64,000 nt of DNA from Pseudomonadota bacterium (GCA_021808315.1 JAKBBY010000002.1:1-64000), one strand, 5' to 3'. Counted from the first letter of the stretch, positions 8,935-18,711 are shown. Numbers and translations are program-made. The notes: generated by a model not told the origin, from the letters alone.

Positions 8935-10155
8935 TTAGAACAGAACGCCCGCTTCGATCAGGGCGGTTGCTTGATTGCGGCTGGTGCCATTGGCGCCATA
9001 CCCCGCCGAGCCGGGCACGCCGAGCGTGGTCAGATGCAGCAAGCCGACATCGCCGCGCACGAACAGATCATTCTTCTGCCATGTCGGCGCAATCGAGATG
9101 CCAAAGCCCTTGGCCCCGGCATTGACGAACCAATTATCCGGCCCGTTGCTGCTGAAATATTCAACCCAACCGGCCAGCGCATAGGGCGATTTGCCGAATT
9201 GGTAGTTGCCGAACACCGCCGCGCCGAAATTGCTGGAGAATTTGGTCAGACCCAGCGAGGTGTCCGGCTTGGCATACACATATTGCACTTCCGGCACGAG
9301 ATTGAGATTGCCGGTGGTGTAGCTGTAAAAACCGCCAATCATCGTTGAATTGACGTAATAAGCGCCATAATTGCCGACGAAGCTTTGATTATACGGCGTG
9401 GTGGCCGACCCATAGATATGCGCATCCAGCCCGGTTTTGCCGAAATTGGTGGCACCGAACAGGTTGAGCACATTATTGCTGTTGAGCGTATAGGTGACCA
9501 AGGCCTGGCCGAAATTCCACACGCCGGTATCAAAACCATCGCCGAATTCAACGGTGGCACTCACCGGCCCCGCCGTGTAGGTGGCTTCCACGCCACGGCT
9601 TTGCGAGTTTTCCACCGCGAAAATATCGGTGGTCAGCACGTTGGTGTTGTTCCAGTCGATGCCCGACTCATAGCCTTCCTGCGAGCCAAGCTGGCCGACC
9701 GAGACGGTGAAATTGCTGGTCGGTGCCAAGGTGACATAACCCGCGTAGAGCGGGCCGGTGGAGAAGGTTTGCACCGAGGTTTGCGAGGGCTTGCCACCGA
9801 GCGCGATTGAGGTGGTGGAGCCGACTTCAATGGTGAATTGCACAAGGCCAGTCGCTTTTTGCAGCTGGATCAGCCCGTTCATCAATTCGGCGCCATTGGT
9901 TTTATCGGTGCCGAGCAGCCCGTAATTGGTGGAATTGCCCGCGCCGGACAGCACATAACCATAGCCATCCAAGCCACCGGATAGTTCGAGCGGGCCGAGC
10001 GGACCGCCATCGATCTTGATATTCGCCGGACCATTGAACGCCATCGCGACCGGGGGAAGAGCCTGCGCGGCCAGCAAAGCAACGCCCGAGCCCATGACGG
10101 CGCGAAGCCATTGGCGGCCTGGTTTTTTGCCAGAATTAGGGTTTAAGAACGACAT
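8935..10155 (-). CDS. Outer membrane beta-barrel porin
   Basis: Predicted outer membrane porin of 406 residues. A Sec signal with a basic start, a hydrophobic core and cleavage after AMA (about residue 39) is clear. The mature part is rich in Gly, Asn, Thr, Tyr and alternating hydrophobic strands and ends in a terminal Phe preceded by alternating residues, the outer membrane insertion signature. Segments such as SVGQLGSQEGYES and FGDGFDTGVWNFGQALVTYTL resemble the putative beta-barrel porin-2 (BBP2) family; that family call is from memory and moderate. The start is well placed, with an AACGGAGG ribosome site just upstream. It could supply the downstream catabolic genes with substrate, but substrate is unknown. 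Confidence 0.72.
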   Translation of the reverse strand: MSFLNPNSGKKPGRQWLRAVMGSGVALLAAQALPPVAMAFNGPANIKIDGGPLGPLELSGGLDGYGYVLSGAGNSTNYGLLGTDKTNGAELMNGLIQLQKATGLVQFTIEVGSTTSIALGGKPSQTSVQTFSTGPLYAGYVTLAPTSNFTVSVGQLGSQEGYESGIDWNNTNVLTTDIFAVENSQSRGVEATYTAGPVSATVEFGDGFDTGVWNFGQALVTYTLNSNNVLNLFGATNFGKTGLDAHIYGSATTPYNQSFVGNYGAYYVNSTMIGGFYSYTTGNLNLVPEVQYVYAKPDTSLGLTKFSSNFGAAVFGNYQFGKSPYALAGWVEYFSSNGPDNWFVNAGAKGFGISIAPTWQKNDLFVRGDVGLLHLTTLGVPGSAGYGANGTSRNQATALIEAGVLF

Positions 10156-10195
10156 ACTGCCTCCGTTATGTTCATTGCGTACACCACAAGTCTAA

Positions 10196-10225
10196 ATTTT
10201 AGGCACTTGCGCCCATCCATGTCAT
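10196..10225 (-). promoter_or_regulatory. Candidate sigma-70 promoter of the porin gene
   Basis: On the minus strand an ATGACA box (10225-10220) is followed after 18 bases by TAAAAT (10201-10196), each one mismatch from consensus, about 40 bases upstream of the porin ATG, which also has a strong GGAGG. The -10 box overlaps a short palindrome, CTAAATTTTAG. Confidence 0.45.
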
Positions 10226-10300
10226 CAGCTTCACGAATATGTCACGGACAACGTGATCGTATCAGCAAACGGCATGCCAGCTTACCAACAATGCCGGTTG

Positions 10301-10318
10301 AGCGCGCAAAATCGCGCT
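10301..10318 (-). terminator. Stem-loop after the helicase gene
   Basis: AGCGCG/CGCGCT six-base stem with a six-base A/T-rich loop, 26 bases beyond the helicase stop on the minus strand. No strong T-run follows; weak terminator candidate. Confidence 0.35.
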
Positions 10319-10344
10319 AAAGTTTCGCCGATGTGTCATTTAGG

Positions 10345-13176
10345 TTACAGCTTGTTCCGGTCAGCGCCCGGATCGGCTGCGAAAAAATCGCGGATTTGCG
10401 CGACAGCCGCGGCGAGGCCGAGGCGCTGCACCGGCACACCGCCGGGAAAGGCGTTGAGCAGGCGGCTCGGCGCTGCGCGATCAATCAACACGAACACGCC
10501 GCGATCATCGGCGCGGCGGATCAGCCGCCCGAAGGCTTGGCGCAGCCGCAAGCGGACAATCGCATCGTCATAGTCGCGCGGTGCGCCGCCGGCGAGAAAG
10601 CTGCGCCGCACCCGATGCAAAATATCCGGGCGTGGCCAGGGTGTGCGCTCCAACACCACGAGGCGCAGCGCGTTGCCGGGCACATCCACCCCATCGCGCA
10701 TCGCATCGGTGCCGAGCAAGCAGGCATTATGCTCAGCGCGGAACACATCAACGAGGCTGGCATTATTCATGGCATCGACATGCTGGGCATAGAGCGGCAA
10801 GCCCGCCGCTTCGAGAGCGGGGGCGATATGGCGATGCACCGCGCGCAGCCGGGCGATCGCGGTGAACAGGCCGAGCGCGCCGCCGCCCGCCGCAATGAAC
10901 AGGCTGCGATAGGCGCTGGCCAGCGCTGCCTCATTCTGGCTTGGAATATCGCGCACGATGATCACGCGGGTTTGGCGCGGGTAGTCAAAGGGTGAGGCAA
11001 AAGCCGCGCGGATGGCCGGGGCGGCGAGATGGGCGGCGCCGGTGCGCGCTTCGGCGGCGCGCCATTTGGCCTCCATCGCGGCTTGCGCGTCTTGACCGGT
11101 TCCTGGGCTGGTCTCTGGGCTGGCGCTATCGCGCAGGGTCGCGGAGGTAATCACTAAGCCATGGGCCTGTGCGCCGATCAGTTCGGCAAAGGCTTCGGTG
11201 GGATCAAGTAAATGGCCCAGGAGCGCAATATCGCGGTCACGCTGGATAAACAGCACGCGGTGAGGGCGATCGCCCGGCTCGGGGGTGGGGCCGGTGACGA
11301 TGGCGAGCAGGCGGCGCCATGCCGTGATTGGGTCGATGGCGCGGCGGGCGAGGCTGCGGCCCAGCGCTTCGATGCGTTGCCGGTCGCGCTCCTCCAGCGT
11401 GTCGGCCTCACGATCAAGGCGGTCGAGCAGCCGATGGCGTAGCGTTGTGAGCGGCGCGGCCAGCCGCTCCAGCGCCCGATCAAGCGCCGCAGCGGTGCTG
11501 ACCAAACCATCGCCCGCCGGGTGCAAATCAACCTCGATGCGGCCTTTGGCTTCGGGCTCGGTGGTCGCGGCGCGGGCTCGGGCGGCGTCATCGAGGGCGG
11601 CGAGAAATTGTTCGGCGGGGGCCGTGCCGACCTGATCGAGCGGATTTTCGGCCCAATCGGGGTTTTCAGCCAGGCGCCGATGGGCCAGCCAAGTTTCGCC
11701 GGGCAGCACGCGGGCGGCGATCAGCACTGCATCGAGCGGGCTACGCAGCGTTTCGTCCGCGGCGCAAAAATCATCGAGCCGCCGGGCGAGGCCGCGTGCG
11801 CGCGAGCGCCCGCCTTCGGCACCGAGCAGCCAGCGGCGCAATTCAGCCATCGCCGCACCGGATAGCTCGACGGCGAAGGCGCTATCCGCCGCATCAAAGA
11901 CGTGATGGCCCTCATCAAACACATAGCGGGTGGGCACTTGCGCATCATCCAGCCCGCCCCAGGCGGCTTGCGCCATCACCAAAGCATGATTGGCGATCAC
12001 CAAATCAGCACCGCGCGCCCGGCGGACCACGTGCTCGATGGTGCAGCGTTTCCAATGGGCGCAGGCGGCGTGAATACATTCGCCACGCCGATCAACAATG
12101 GAAGGCAGGATACCATTGCCAAACAAATCTGCGAACCAGCCCGGTAAATCGCCGCCGGTCACGTCATGATCGCCCGAGAGCAGCGCCCAACGGGCGATCA
12201 GCCCCATCGCGACCAAGCTGTTGGCGCGGGCCGCACCGAGCGCATCTTCATAGTTCAGCAGGCAGAGATAATTTTCGCGCCCTTTGCGCAGCACCACGCG
12301 GGCGCGGCGGCGCACCGGGTCCGGCTCTAGCCGTTCGAGCTCCTGTTCGATCTGGCGCTGCAGGTGCCGTGTATAGGTGGCGATCCAGACCGAACCATCA
12401 TTCTGTTCGGCCCAGAGTGAGGCTGGGGCGATATAGCCCAGGGTCTTGCCGGTGCCGGTGCCCGCTTCGGCGAGCACGCAATGAGGCGCGCCGGCTTGAT
12501 CACGCGGCGCGAAGGCGGCGCTGACGGCGGAGGCGTAATCGGCTTGGGCGGGGCGCGGTTCGGCGCCGGTGCCGAGCATCTGCGCGAGCCGGGCTCGGGC
12601 CGCTTCGGTGCCGACCGGAAAGGCGGTGGGCGGTGGGCGCGGCGCCTGCTCCTCCCATTCGGGCAGGATCGACCAGAGTTTCAGCCCCGCCGGATCGGGC
12701 CGGGCGGCGGGGGTGCCGAGTGCGGCGAGCACGCTGCGCGCCCACGGCCACCCGGCTTGGCCCATCAACGCGGCCAGCCCCGCCGCATGGCGGTTCATTG
12801 GCAAATCACGCCCTTGCAGCAATATGCCGAGCAGAGTGGCGACCCAGTTTTGCATGGCACACGCGGCGGCCTCCAGGCTGGAGGGCGCCGGCTCATCGAG
12901 CGCGCGGGCCAGACCCGCCGGGGTGGGCGCGCAATTTTGCGCGGGCCGGGCAAAGGCGAAGAGTTCCAGAATATCCAGAACCGGGAGCGCCAGCCCCAGG
13001 CGTTTTTGCACCGAGGGCGCGTGGATCACCAAAGGCGGGTTGAGGGTCTTGAGGGTCTTGTGCGCTTCCGGGATGCTGAGCGTGATCAGCTCGCCCTCGC
13101 CCGAGAGAATCACGGCGTGGCCATAAGCGACCACGAGACAGGGCGCGTCGGGGAGCAGAATGGTTGCAGCAGCCAT
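10345..13176 (-). CDS. DinG-type ATP-dependent DNA helicase with N-terminal extension
   Basis: Superfamily 2 helicase of the DinG/Rad3 (XPD-like) group, acting on damaged or R-loop DNA. Walker A AEAGTGTGKT lies at residues 237-245, and motif II is DEGHH near residue 425. Between them the cysteines in the NYLCLLNYED and ECIHAACAHWKRC segments fit the four-Cys iron-sulfur cluster of this family, followed by IANHALVM. The C-terminal half carries DGVDVPG and the QAFGRLIRR box (motif VI). The first 230 residues are unusual: a segment with IHAPSVQKRLGL and DILELFAF looks like a worn DEDDh exonuclease domain, as if descended from a DinG-exonuclease fusion but lacking the acidic catalytic set. It is transcribed away from lysK, with 54 bases between the starts. 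Confidence 0.85.
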   Translation of the reverse strand: MAAATILLPDAPCLVVAYGHAVILSGEGELITLSIPEAHKTLKTLNPPLVIHAPSVQKRLGLALPVLDILELFAFARPAQNCAPTPAGLARALDEPAPSSLEAAACAMQNWVATLLGILLQGRDLPMNRHAAGLAALMGQAGWPWARSVLAALGTPAARPDPAGLKLWSILPEWEEQAPRPPPTAFPVGTEAARARLAQMLGTGAEPRPAQADYASAVSAAFAPRDQAGAPHCVLAEAGTGTGKTLGYIAPASLWAEQNDGSVWIATYTRHLQRQIEQELERLEPDPVRRRARVVLRKGRENYLCLLNYEDALGAARANSLVAMGLIARWALLSGDHDVTGGDLPGWFADLFGNGILPSIVDRRGECIHAACAHWKRCTIEHVVRRARGADLVIANHALVMAQAAWGGLDDAQVPTRYVFDEGHHVFDAADSAFAVELSGAAMAELRRWLLGAEGGRSRARGLARRLDDFCAADETLRSPLDAVLIAARVLPGETWLAHRRLAENPDWAENPLDQVGTAPAEQFLAALDDAARARAATTEPEAKGRIEVDLHPAGDGLVSTAAALDRALERLAAPLTTLRHRLLDRLDREADTLEERDRQRIEALGRSLARRAIDPITAWRRLLAIVTGPTPEPGDRPHRVLFIQRDRDIALLGHLLDPTEAFAELIGAQAHGLVITSATLRDSASPETSPGTGQDAQAAMEAKWRAAEARTGAAHLAAPAIRAAFASPFDYPRQTRVIIVRDIPSQNEAALASAYRSLFIAAGGGALGLFTAIARLRAVHRHIAPALEAAGLPLYAQHVDAMNNASLVDVFRAEHNACLLGTDAMRDGVDVPGNALRLVVLERTPWPRPDILHRVRRSFLAGGAPRDYDDAIVRLRLRQAFGRLIRRADDRGVFVLIDRAAPSRLLNAFPGGVPVQRLGLAAAVAQIRDFFAADPGADRNKL

Positions 13177-13230
13177 GCGCGCTCATATCGTGGTTTGCGT
13201 TCGGGCGAAACGGCGGTTACAGCCGGGGCT

Positions 13231-14799
13231 ATGAGTGATTCCCCTTCGCTTCCGAATTCCTGGCCGTTTCGTGAGGCGGCGCGTGTGGCCGAGCGGTTGG
13301 CGCGCACCGGCAAAACCCACGCGCTGTTCGAAACCGGCTATGGCCCGTCCGGCTTGCCGCATATTGGCACCTTTATGGAGGTGGCGCGCACCTCCTGGAT
13401 TCGGCTGGCCTTTACCCAATTGACCGGCATGCCCTCGAAATTGCTCGCGTTTTCCGATGATATGGACGCGCTGCGCAAAGTTCCCGGCAATGTGCCAAAC
13501 CAGGATTTGCTGCGCGGCTTCATTGGCAAGCCGCTGACACAGGTGCCGGACCCGTTCGGCACCCATGATAGTTTTGGCGCGCATAATAACGCGCGGCTGC
13601 GGGCCTTCCTTGACCAGTTCGGGTTCGATTATGAGTTCGCGTCATCGACCGATTATTATCGCGGGGGCCGGTTCAATGACGCGCTACGCACCATCGCGGC
13701 GCATCACGATACGATCAGAGATATTATCGCCCCGACCTTGGGGCCGGAACGGCGCGCGACATATTCGCCGATATTGCCGATCCATCCGGAGACCGGGGTG
13801 GTGATGCAGGTGCGGATCGATCAGGTCGATGCGGCGGCGGCGAGTGTGACGTGGAGCGATCCGGATAGCGGGGCAATTTTTACCACCTCGATCCTTGATG
13901 GCAACGCCAAGCTGCAATGGAAGGCCGATTGGGCGATGCGCTGGTTTGCGCTGGATGTTGATTATGAAATGTCCGGCAAGGATTTGATCGATTCGGTGAA
14001 ATTATCGAGTGCGATTGTGCGCGCCCTGGGCGTCGCGCCGCCGGAAACTTTCACCTATGAGCTGTTTTTGGACGAGGCCGGGCAGAAAATCAGCAAATCG
14101 AAAGGCAATGGCCTCTCGGTCGAGCAATTTTTAGCCTATGGCCCGCCGGAAAGCCTGGGGCAGTTTATGTTTGCTGCCCCGCAGCGAGCCAAGCGGCTCT
14201 ATTTCGATGTGATCCCGAAAGCGACCGATGAATATATCGCCAGCGTCGATGCGCTGCGCGCCGGGCGCGGGGTGGCCGAAGAAAATCCGGCCTGGTTCAT
14301 CCATGGCGGGGTGGTTCCCGCGGCTTCGGGCAGTGCGATCCCGTTCGGCATGTTGTTGAATCTGGCCTCGGTGGTGAATGCCGAAACGCCGGACCTGCTC
14401 TGGGGCTTCATTCGCGCCTACCGGCCCGATGCCAGCCCGGAGTCCGAGCCATTCCTGGCGCGCTTGGTTGATTATGCCGTGCGCTATTATCAGGATTTTG
14501 TGCGACCGGCGAAGCATTATCGCGCGGCGAGCGGTGTGGAGCGGGCAGCCCTTGAGGATTTGGCGGCATCGTTGCGGGCGCTGCCACCTGGAACCGATGC
14601 CGAGGCGCTCCAGACTTTGGTCTATGACGTGGGCAAGCGCCACCCGTTCCCGGCACTGCGCGATTGGTTTGGTTGTTTATATCAGCTTTTGCTCGGCCAA
14701 AGTGAAGGACCGCGCTTTGGCGGGTTCATTGCGCTCTACGGCCTTGCACCCACGATTGCGCTGATCGAAACCGCCTTGGCGCGTGACGCGACGGGGTAA
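13231..14799 (+). CDS. lysK: Lysyl-tRNA synthetase, class I
   Basis: Charges tRNA-Lys. The 522-residue protein is the class I (archaeal and alphaproteobacterial) type, unrelated to the common class II LysS. The HIGH-type signature PHIGT lies at residues 43-47 and the KMSKS-type loop KISKSKGNG near 286, both in a Rossmann-fold enzyme. The ATG at 13231 begins the typical N-terminus with SWPFREAARVAERL; the long open frame upstream is a shadow of the helicase gene. No usual GGAGG precedes the ATG, only a G-rich GCCGGGGCT. The gene is divergent from the helicase. No second lysyl-tRNA synthetase occurs in the window. Confidence 0.95.
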   Translation: MSDSPSLPNSWPFREAARVAERLARTGKTHALFETGYGPSGLPHIGTFMEVARTSWIRLAFTQLTGMPSKLLAFSDDMDALRKVPGNVPNQDLLRGFIGKPLTQVPDPFGTHDSFGAHNNARLRAFLDQFGFDYEFASSTDYYRGGRFNDALRTIAAHHDTIRDIIAPTLGPERRATYSPILPIHPETGVVMQVRIDQVDAAAASVTWSDPDSGAIFTTSILDGNAKLQWKADWAMRWFALDVDYEMSGKDLIDSVKLSSAIVRALGVAPPETFTYELFLDEAGQKISKSKGNGLSVEQFLAYGPPESLGQFMFAAPQRAKRLYFDVIPKATDEYIASVDALRAGRGVAEENPAWFIHGGVVPAASGSAIPFGMLLNLASVVNAETPDLLWGFIRAYRPDASPESEPFLARLVDYAVRYYQDFVRPAKHYRAASGVERAALEDLAASLRALPPGTDAEALQTLVYDVGKRHPFPALRDWFGCLYQLLLGQSEGPRFGGFIALYGLAPTIALIETALARDATG

Positions 14800-14969
14800 A
14801 TAAATGGCGCTCTGTGGTAGCAATGCCGCAGGGTCGTAAAACTTGCGTCATCACGCCGCCAGGGTGTCGGCAACGCGTTGTAACCTCATTACATTGACCG
14901 TATGGCGTTGGCATTGGCCCGAACCCGCATGCGTGACATTGATCGGTGCCGTTATCGGCGCGGTGATGG

Positions 14970-17144
14970 GTGCGGCGGATGGCTGGACCAGTTGTTTCTC
15001 CAGCGGATCGGGCTTTGATGAAATTGCCACGAAAATCGAAGTCCCCCTCGCCGAAAGCGCCGCGCGCGTTGGCGGAGAGCTGTGTGGTGATGGTAACCGG
15101 ATTGGACCGCGACGGGCAGCCTTTGGCGCGGCCGGTTGATTGGGTCGGCGGGCGCGCGCCGGTTGTTTATATGCGCCCCGAGCGCAGCGGCCAGCCGGCG
15201 TTGGCACCCGGCGCGCGGGTGATAGCCCGGCTGCGGCGCATTGGCGGTGATCGTTATGAGGGGCGCACGATCAAATTGCTGGATCGGGTGCCGGTCACGG
15301 TGATTGGCGTGTTCCGGGCCGATCAACCGAGCGATCCGGCGCGCGGCGGGCGGATTGAGCCGGTTGATCGCAAAATCCGCGCGGATTGGCTGGTGCCGCC
15401 GGGGGCGACGGGCGATGCGACTGACGGCATGATTGTGCGCGCCGAACCGCTGGCCGGTGGCGGCTATGGCTTGCAAAAGGCACAAATTATCGACTGTCTC
15501 GGCGACATTGATGATGCGCGCTCAATTAGCCTGATTGCGATTGCGAGCCTCGGCATTCCCGATATTTTTCCGCCCGAGGCCTTGGCGGAGGCCCAAGAAG
15601 CAGGCCCGACGCGCCTTGGTCAACGCACCGATTTGCGCGATGTGGCGCTGGTGACCATTGATGGCGCGGATGCGCGCGATTTTGACGATGCGGTGTTCGC
15701 CGCCCCGGAGCACAATGGCTATCGGTTGATCGTCGCGATTGCCGATGTTGCCTCCTATGTGACGCCCGGCTCGGCGCTGGACCGCGAAGCGCGCCATCGT
15801 GGCAATTCGGTTTATTTCCCTGATCGGGTGGTACCGATGCTGCCGGAGGCCTTGTCGAATGGCTGGTGCAGCTTGCGGCCCGATGAGGATCGGGGCTGTC
15901 TGTTCGTGGAAATGCGGATTGGCGCGGACGGACGGAAAATTTCTCACCGGTTTGGCCGCGGGCTGATGCGCAGTGCAGCGCGGCTGACCTATGAACAAGC
16001 GCAGGCCGCGCAGGATGCCCAGCGCGATGAAGGGCTGCCAGCGGGCACGATTGCGCATTTATTCGGGGCCTATCAGCGTCTGGCGGCGGCGCGGGCGGCG
16101 CGCGGCACGCTCGATCTTGATTTGCCGGAGCGCCAAATTACGCTCGGTGCGGATGGGCATGTCGCCTCGGTCACGCCGCGCCCTCGGCTGGATAGTCACC
16201 GGCTGATCGAGGAATTCATGATCCTCGCCAATGTTGCGGCAGCGGAGGAGCTGGAGCGGCTGGTGCAGCCATGCATGTATCGGGTGCATGCCCCGCCCTC
16301 GGCAGAGAAATTGGATGCGTTGCGCGGGCTGCTGAGCACTTTTTCGATCAGTTTGAAGCCGGGCGACCAATTGCATCCGCGCGATTTGGATCAGATTTTA
16401 CGGCTGGTGGCCGGCACGCCGAGTGCCGCCCTGGTCAATGAAGCGATTTTGCGCAGCCAGTCACAGGCGGAATATGCGCCGGAAAATATTGGCCATTTTG
16501 GCCTGGGTTTGCGCGCCTATGCGCATTTTACCTCACCGATTCGCCGTTATGCCGATTTGCTGGTGCATCGGGCCTTGATTACCGGGTTAAAACTCGGCGC
16601 GGACGGGCTGGATGCAGATGCCAGCGCACGGTTTGCCGAATTGGGCACCCATATCACCATCACCGAGCGGCGGGCGGCGGATGCGGAGCGGCAATCGGCG
16701 GATCGCTATCTGGCGGCGTTTTTGGCGGATCGGATTGGCGATGCGTTCGATGCGCGGATTTCTGGGGTGACGCGGTTTGGTTTGTTTGTAACACTGCTGG
16801 AAACCGGCGCATCCGGCTTCGTGCCATTCGCGAATTTGCCCGAGGATTTCTGGTTCCATGACGAGGCGAGCAACAGCCTTGCCGGGCGGCGCAGCCGGGT
16901 CGTGTATCGGCTGGCCGATTTGGTCGCGGTGCGGCTGGTGGAAGCGCGACCGGTGACCGGCGGGTTGATTTTCGCCATCGCGGCAGCAGCCCCGGCCAAA
17001 GCGGCGGCGCGCCGGGGTCAAGCCGGAGACGCACCGCACGACGCTGCCAAGCCAAGCAAAAAAGCCAAGAAGGCCAAACCGGAAAAACCCGCGCGCAAAC
17101 CGGCCCGCAAAGGCCGCCGCGCTAAGGCCGCGTTGCCAACATGA
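14970..17144 (+). CDS. rnr: Ribonuclease R (VacB), lacking the N-terminal winged helix
   Basis: 3'-5' exoribonuclease of the RNB family that degrades structured RNA. In order: a short linker, the two cold-shock OB domains (about 35-200), the RNB catalytic domain with the acidic cluster DGADARDFDD near residue 231, an S1 domain (about 588-670) and a lysine/alanine-rich tail. Alphaproteobacterial RNase R usually has an 80-residue winged-helix domain first; here the frame closes with a TGA at 14964-14966, just before the first possible start, so that domain is absent. Start choice is uncertain (GTG 14970, ATG 14979 or ATG 15018; none has a strong ribosome site). The stop overlaps the ATG of the S41 protease by four bases. 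Confidence 0.88.
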   Translation: MRRMAGPVVSPADRALMKLPRKSKSPSPKAPRALAESCVVMVTGLDRDGQPLARPVDWVGGRAPVVYMRPERSGQPALAPGARVIARLRRIGGDRYEGRTIKLLDRVPVTVIGVFRADQPSDPARGGRIEPVDRKIRADWLVPPGATGDATDGMIVRAEPLAGGGYGLQKAQIIDCLGDIDDARSISLIAIASLGIPDIFPPEALAEAQEAGPTRLGQRTDLRDVALVTIDGADARDFDDAVFAAPEHNGYRLIVAIADVASYVTPGSALDREARHRGNSVYFPDRVVPMLPEALSNGWCSLRPDEDRGCLFVEMRIGADGRKISHRFGRGLMRSAARLTYEQAQAAQDAQRDEGLPAGTIAHLFGAYQRLAAARAARGTLDLDLPERQITLGADGHVASVTPRPRLDSHRLIEEFMILANVAAAEELERLVQPCMYRVHAPPSAEKLDALRGLLSTFSISLKPGDQLHPRDLDQILRLVAGTPSAALVNEAILRSQSQAEYAPENIGHFGLGLRAYAHFTSPIRRYADLLVHRALITGLKLGADGLDADASARFAELGTHITITERRAADAERQSADRYLAAFLADRIGDAFDARISGVTRFGLFVTLLETGASGFVPFANLPEDFWFHDEASNSLAGRRSRVVYRLADLVAVRLVEARPVTGGLIFAIAAAAPAKAAARRGQAGDAPHDAAKPSKKAKKAKPEKPARKPARKGRRAKAALPT

Positions 17145-18676
17145 CGCGCTGGCTGCGGTTGCTTGCGGTTTTACTGATCTTGCCCGTGGCGCAGGCGCAA
17201 GCCACCGTGCCCGGCGCCAAAGCACGGTTCAATAGCGATCAGGCGGCGCAAATCTGGGGTGCTGCCTTGACCTTCATGGCGCCGCGTTTGCTCAAGCCGG
17301 TGCCAATCCCGCAACTCGCGGTGTGGGGTTTGTCGGGCCTCACCGCGCTCGACCCTAATCTGACGGTGCAGGCGCTGCAGGGGAAAATTGTGCTCTATGG
17401 CCCGGATCGGGTGATTTATGCGATCCCGGCACCCGGGGACGGGCCGGAGGCCGGACCGCAATGGGGGCAGACCTGTGCGGCGGTGGCCGCGCAAGCCTTT
17501 ACCGCATCGCGCCGGTTGCGACGCGCCGGGACGGGGGCCGTGATTCGCAGCTTTTTCGATGAGCTCTTCAATCATTTCGATCCCTATTCGCGCTACGAAT
17601 CGCCGCGCGAGCAGGATGCAACGCCGGGGCCTGCCGGGCTGGGCCTCACCCTCAGCCGCGATGGCGCGCAGGGCGGTGCGGCGATCATCGCGGCCAAGGT
17701 GGCGGCCAGCGGGCCGGCGGGTCAGGCCGGGATTCAGCCGGGCATGGCGGTCATGGCGGTTGATAGCACCAAAATCACCAATCAACCCGTGGCGGCGGTG
17801 CAAGCGATGCTGTCCGGCCCGGTAGGCTCCATGGTGACGCTGGTCGTGCGCCCGCCCCACAGCCTGCCGCAAACCATCAGCCTGACCCGCGCGGTGGTGC
17901 CGCCGCCCACCGTGTTCAGCAAAATGCGCGATGGGGTCGGCGTGATCCGGGTCACCGCGTTCGGGCCGAATACCGGCCAGGAATTCGCTACCGCCCTGGC
18001 CGGTTTGGTTGGGCAGAGCCCGCAACCGGCGGGTATTGTGATCGATCTGCGCGGCAATCGCGGTGGGGTGCTGCGGCAATCGGTGCTGAGCGTTGATACG
18101 CTGCTCAGTCACGGGGAGATTGTGCAAACAATCGGGCGGGCAGCGGGGGCCAACAAGATTTTTCACGCCGAGGGCGGCGATTTGGCGCAAGGCTTGCCGG
18201 TGGTGATTTTGGTGGATGGGCAAACGGCGAGTGCGGCGGAGGTGTTTACCGCCTCGCTCTCGGATAATGACCGGGCGGTGGTGGTGGGGAGTGCGACCTT
18301 GGGCAAGGGTTTGGTGCAAACCGTCGCACATTTGCCGGGCGGCGGCACCTTATATGTGACGTGGAGCCGGATCATCGCGCCGCGCGGCTGGCCCTTGCAG
18401 GGGCTTGGGGTAATCCCGCAGGTTTGCACCAGCCTCGGCACAGCGGCGGTGCGCCGCCAGATGCAGGCCTTGCGCGACGGGCGGGATTTGATGGACCCCT
18501 CGATTGCCGCGGCCCGCAATGCGCGCCCGCCTTTGGCGCTTGCGCAAATCCTGGAAATCCGCGATGCGTGCCCGGCAACGATTGGCGCAAATGATGATTT
18601 CAGCGTGGCGCGATCGCTGATTGCGCACCCGGCGCGCTATCGCGCGGCGTTGATCCGCCCCATGCGGGCGGGCTGA
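17141..18676 (+). CDS. S41 family (CtpA-like) periplasmic protease
   Basis: Exported serine protease of the C-terminal processing family, 511 residues. A Sec signal (MTRWLRLL... ending AQA, about 20 residues) puts it in the periplasm. A PDZ domain lies near residues 165-250 (AGIQPGMAVMAVDS), followed by the S41 core with LRGNRGG. The catalytic Ser is in GQTASAAEVF (about residue 364) and the Lys in LGKGLVQT about 25 residues later, the Ser-Lys dyad of CtpA. The start overlaps the RNase R stop, so both are probably co-transcribed, a pairing of RNA decay with envelope proteolysis without an obvious functional link. Confidence 0.87.
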   Translation: MTRWLRLLAVLLILPVAQAQATVPGAKARFNSDQAAQIWGAALTFMAPRLLKPVPIPQLAVWGLSGLTALDPNLTVQALQGKIVLYGPDRVIYAIPAPGDGPEAGPQWGQTCAAVAAQAFTASRRLRRAGTGAVIRSFFDELFNHFDPYSRYESPREQDATPGPAGLGLTLSRDGAQGGAAIIAAKVAASGPAGQAGIQPGMAVMAVDSTKITNQPVAAVQAMLSGPVGSMVTLVVRPPHSLPQTISLTRAVVPPPTVFSKMRDGVGVIRVTAFGPNTGQEFATALAGLVGQSPQPAGIVIDLRGNRGGVLRQSVLSVDTLLSHGEIVQTIGRAAGANKIFHAEGGDLAQGLPVVILVDGQTASAAEVFTASLSDNDRAVVVGSATLGKGLVQTVAHLPGGGTLYVTWSRIIAPRGWPLQGLGVIPQVCTSLGTAAVRRQMQALRDGRDLMDPSIAAARNARPPLALAQILEIRDACPATIGANDDFSVARSLIAHPARYRAALIRPMRAG

Positions 18677-18698
18677 ACACGGCAAAATCGGCATCCGT

Positions 18699-18711
18699 GC
18701 CCGCTGCGGGC
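18699..18711. terminator. Short GC stem-loop between the protease gene and rpmG
   Basis: GCCCG/CGGGC five-base stem with a three-base loop about 25 bases after the protease stop. No T-run; weak evidence. Confidence 0.25.

Noticed and set aside
10333-10995. 220-codon plus-strand frame within the helicase gene
   Set aside because: Antisense shadow of the helicase C-terminus; no motif or ribosome site.
12481-13230. 250-codon upstream extension of the lysK frame
   Set aside because: It overlaps the helicase gene on the other strand, is Gly/Arg-rich and contains no lysyl-tRNA synthetase sequence; the conserved start is at 13231.
17171-18331. 386-codon minus-strand frame opposite the S41 protease
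   Set aside because: It reads as Arg/His-rich sequence without motifs, while the plus strand encodes a protease with signal peptide, PDZ and catalytic dyad.
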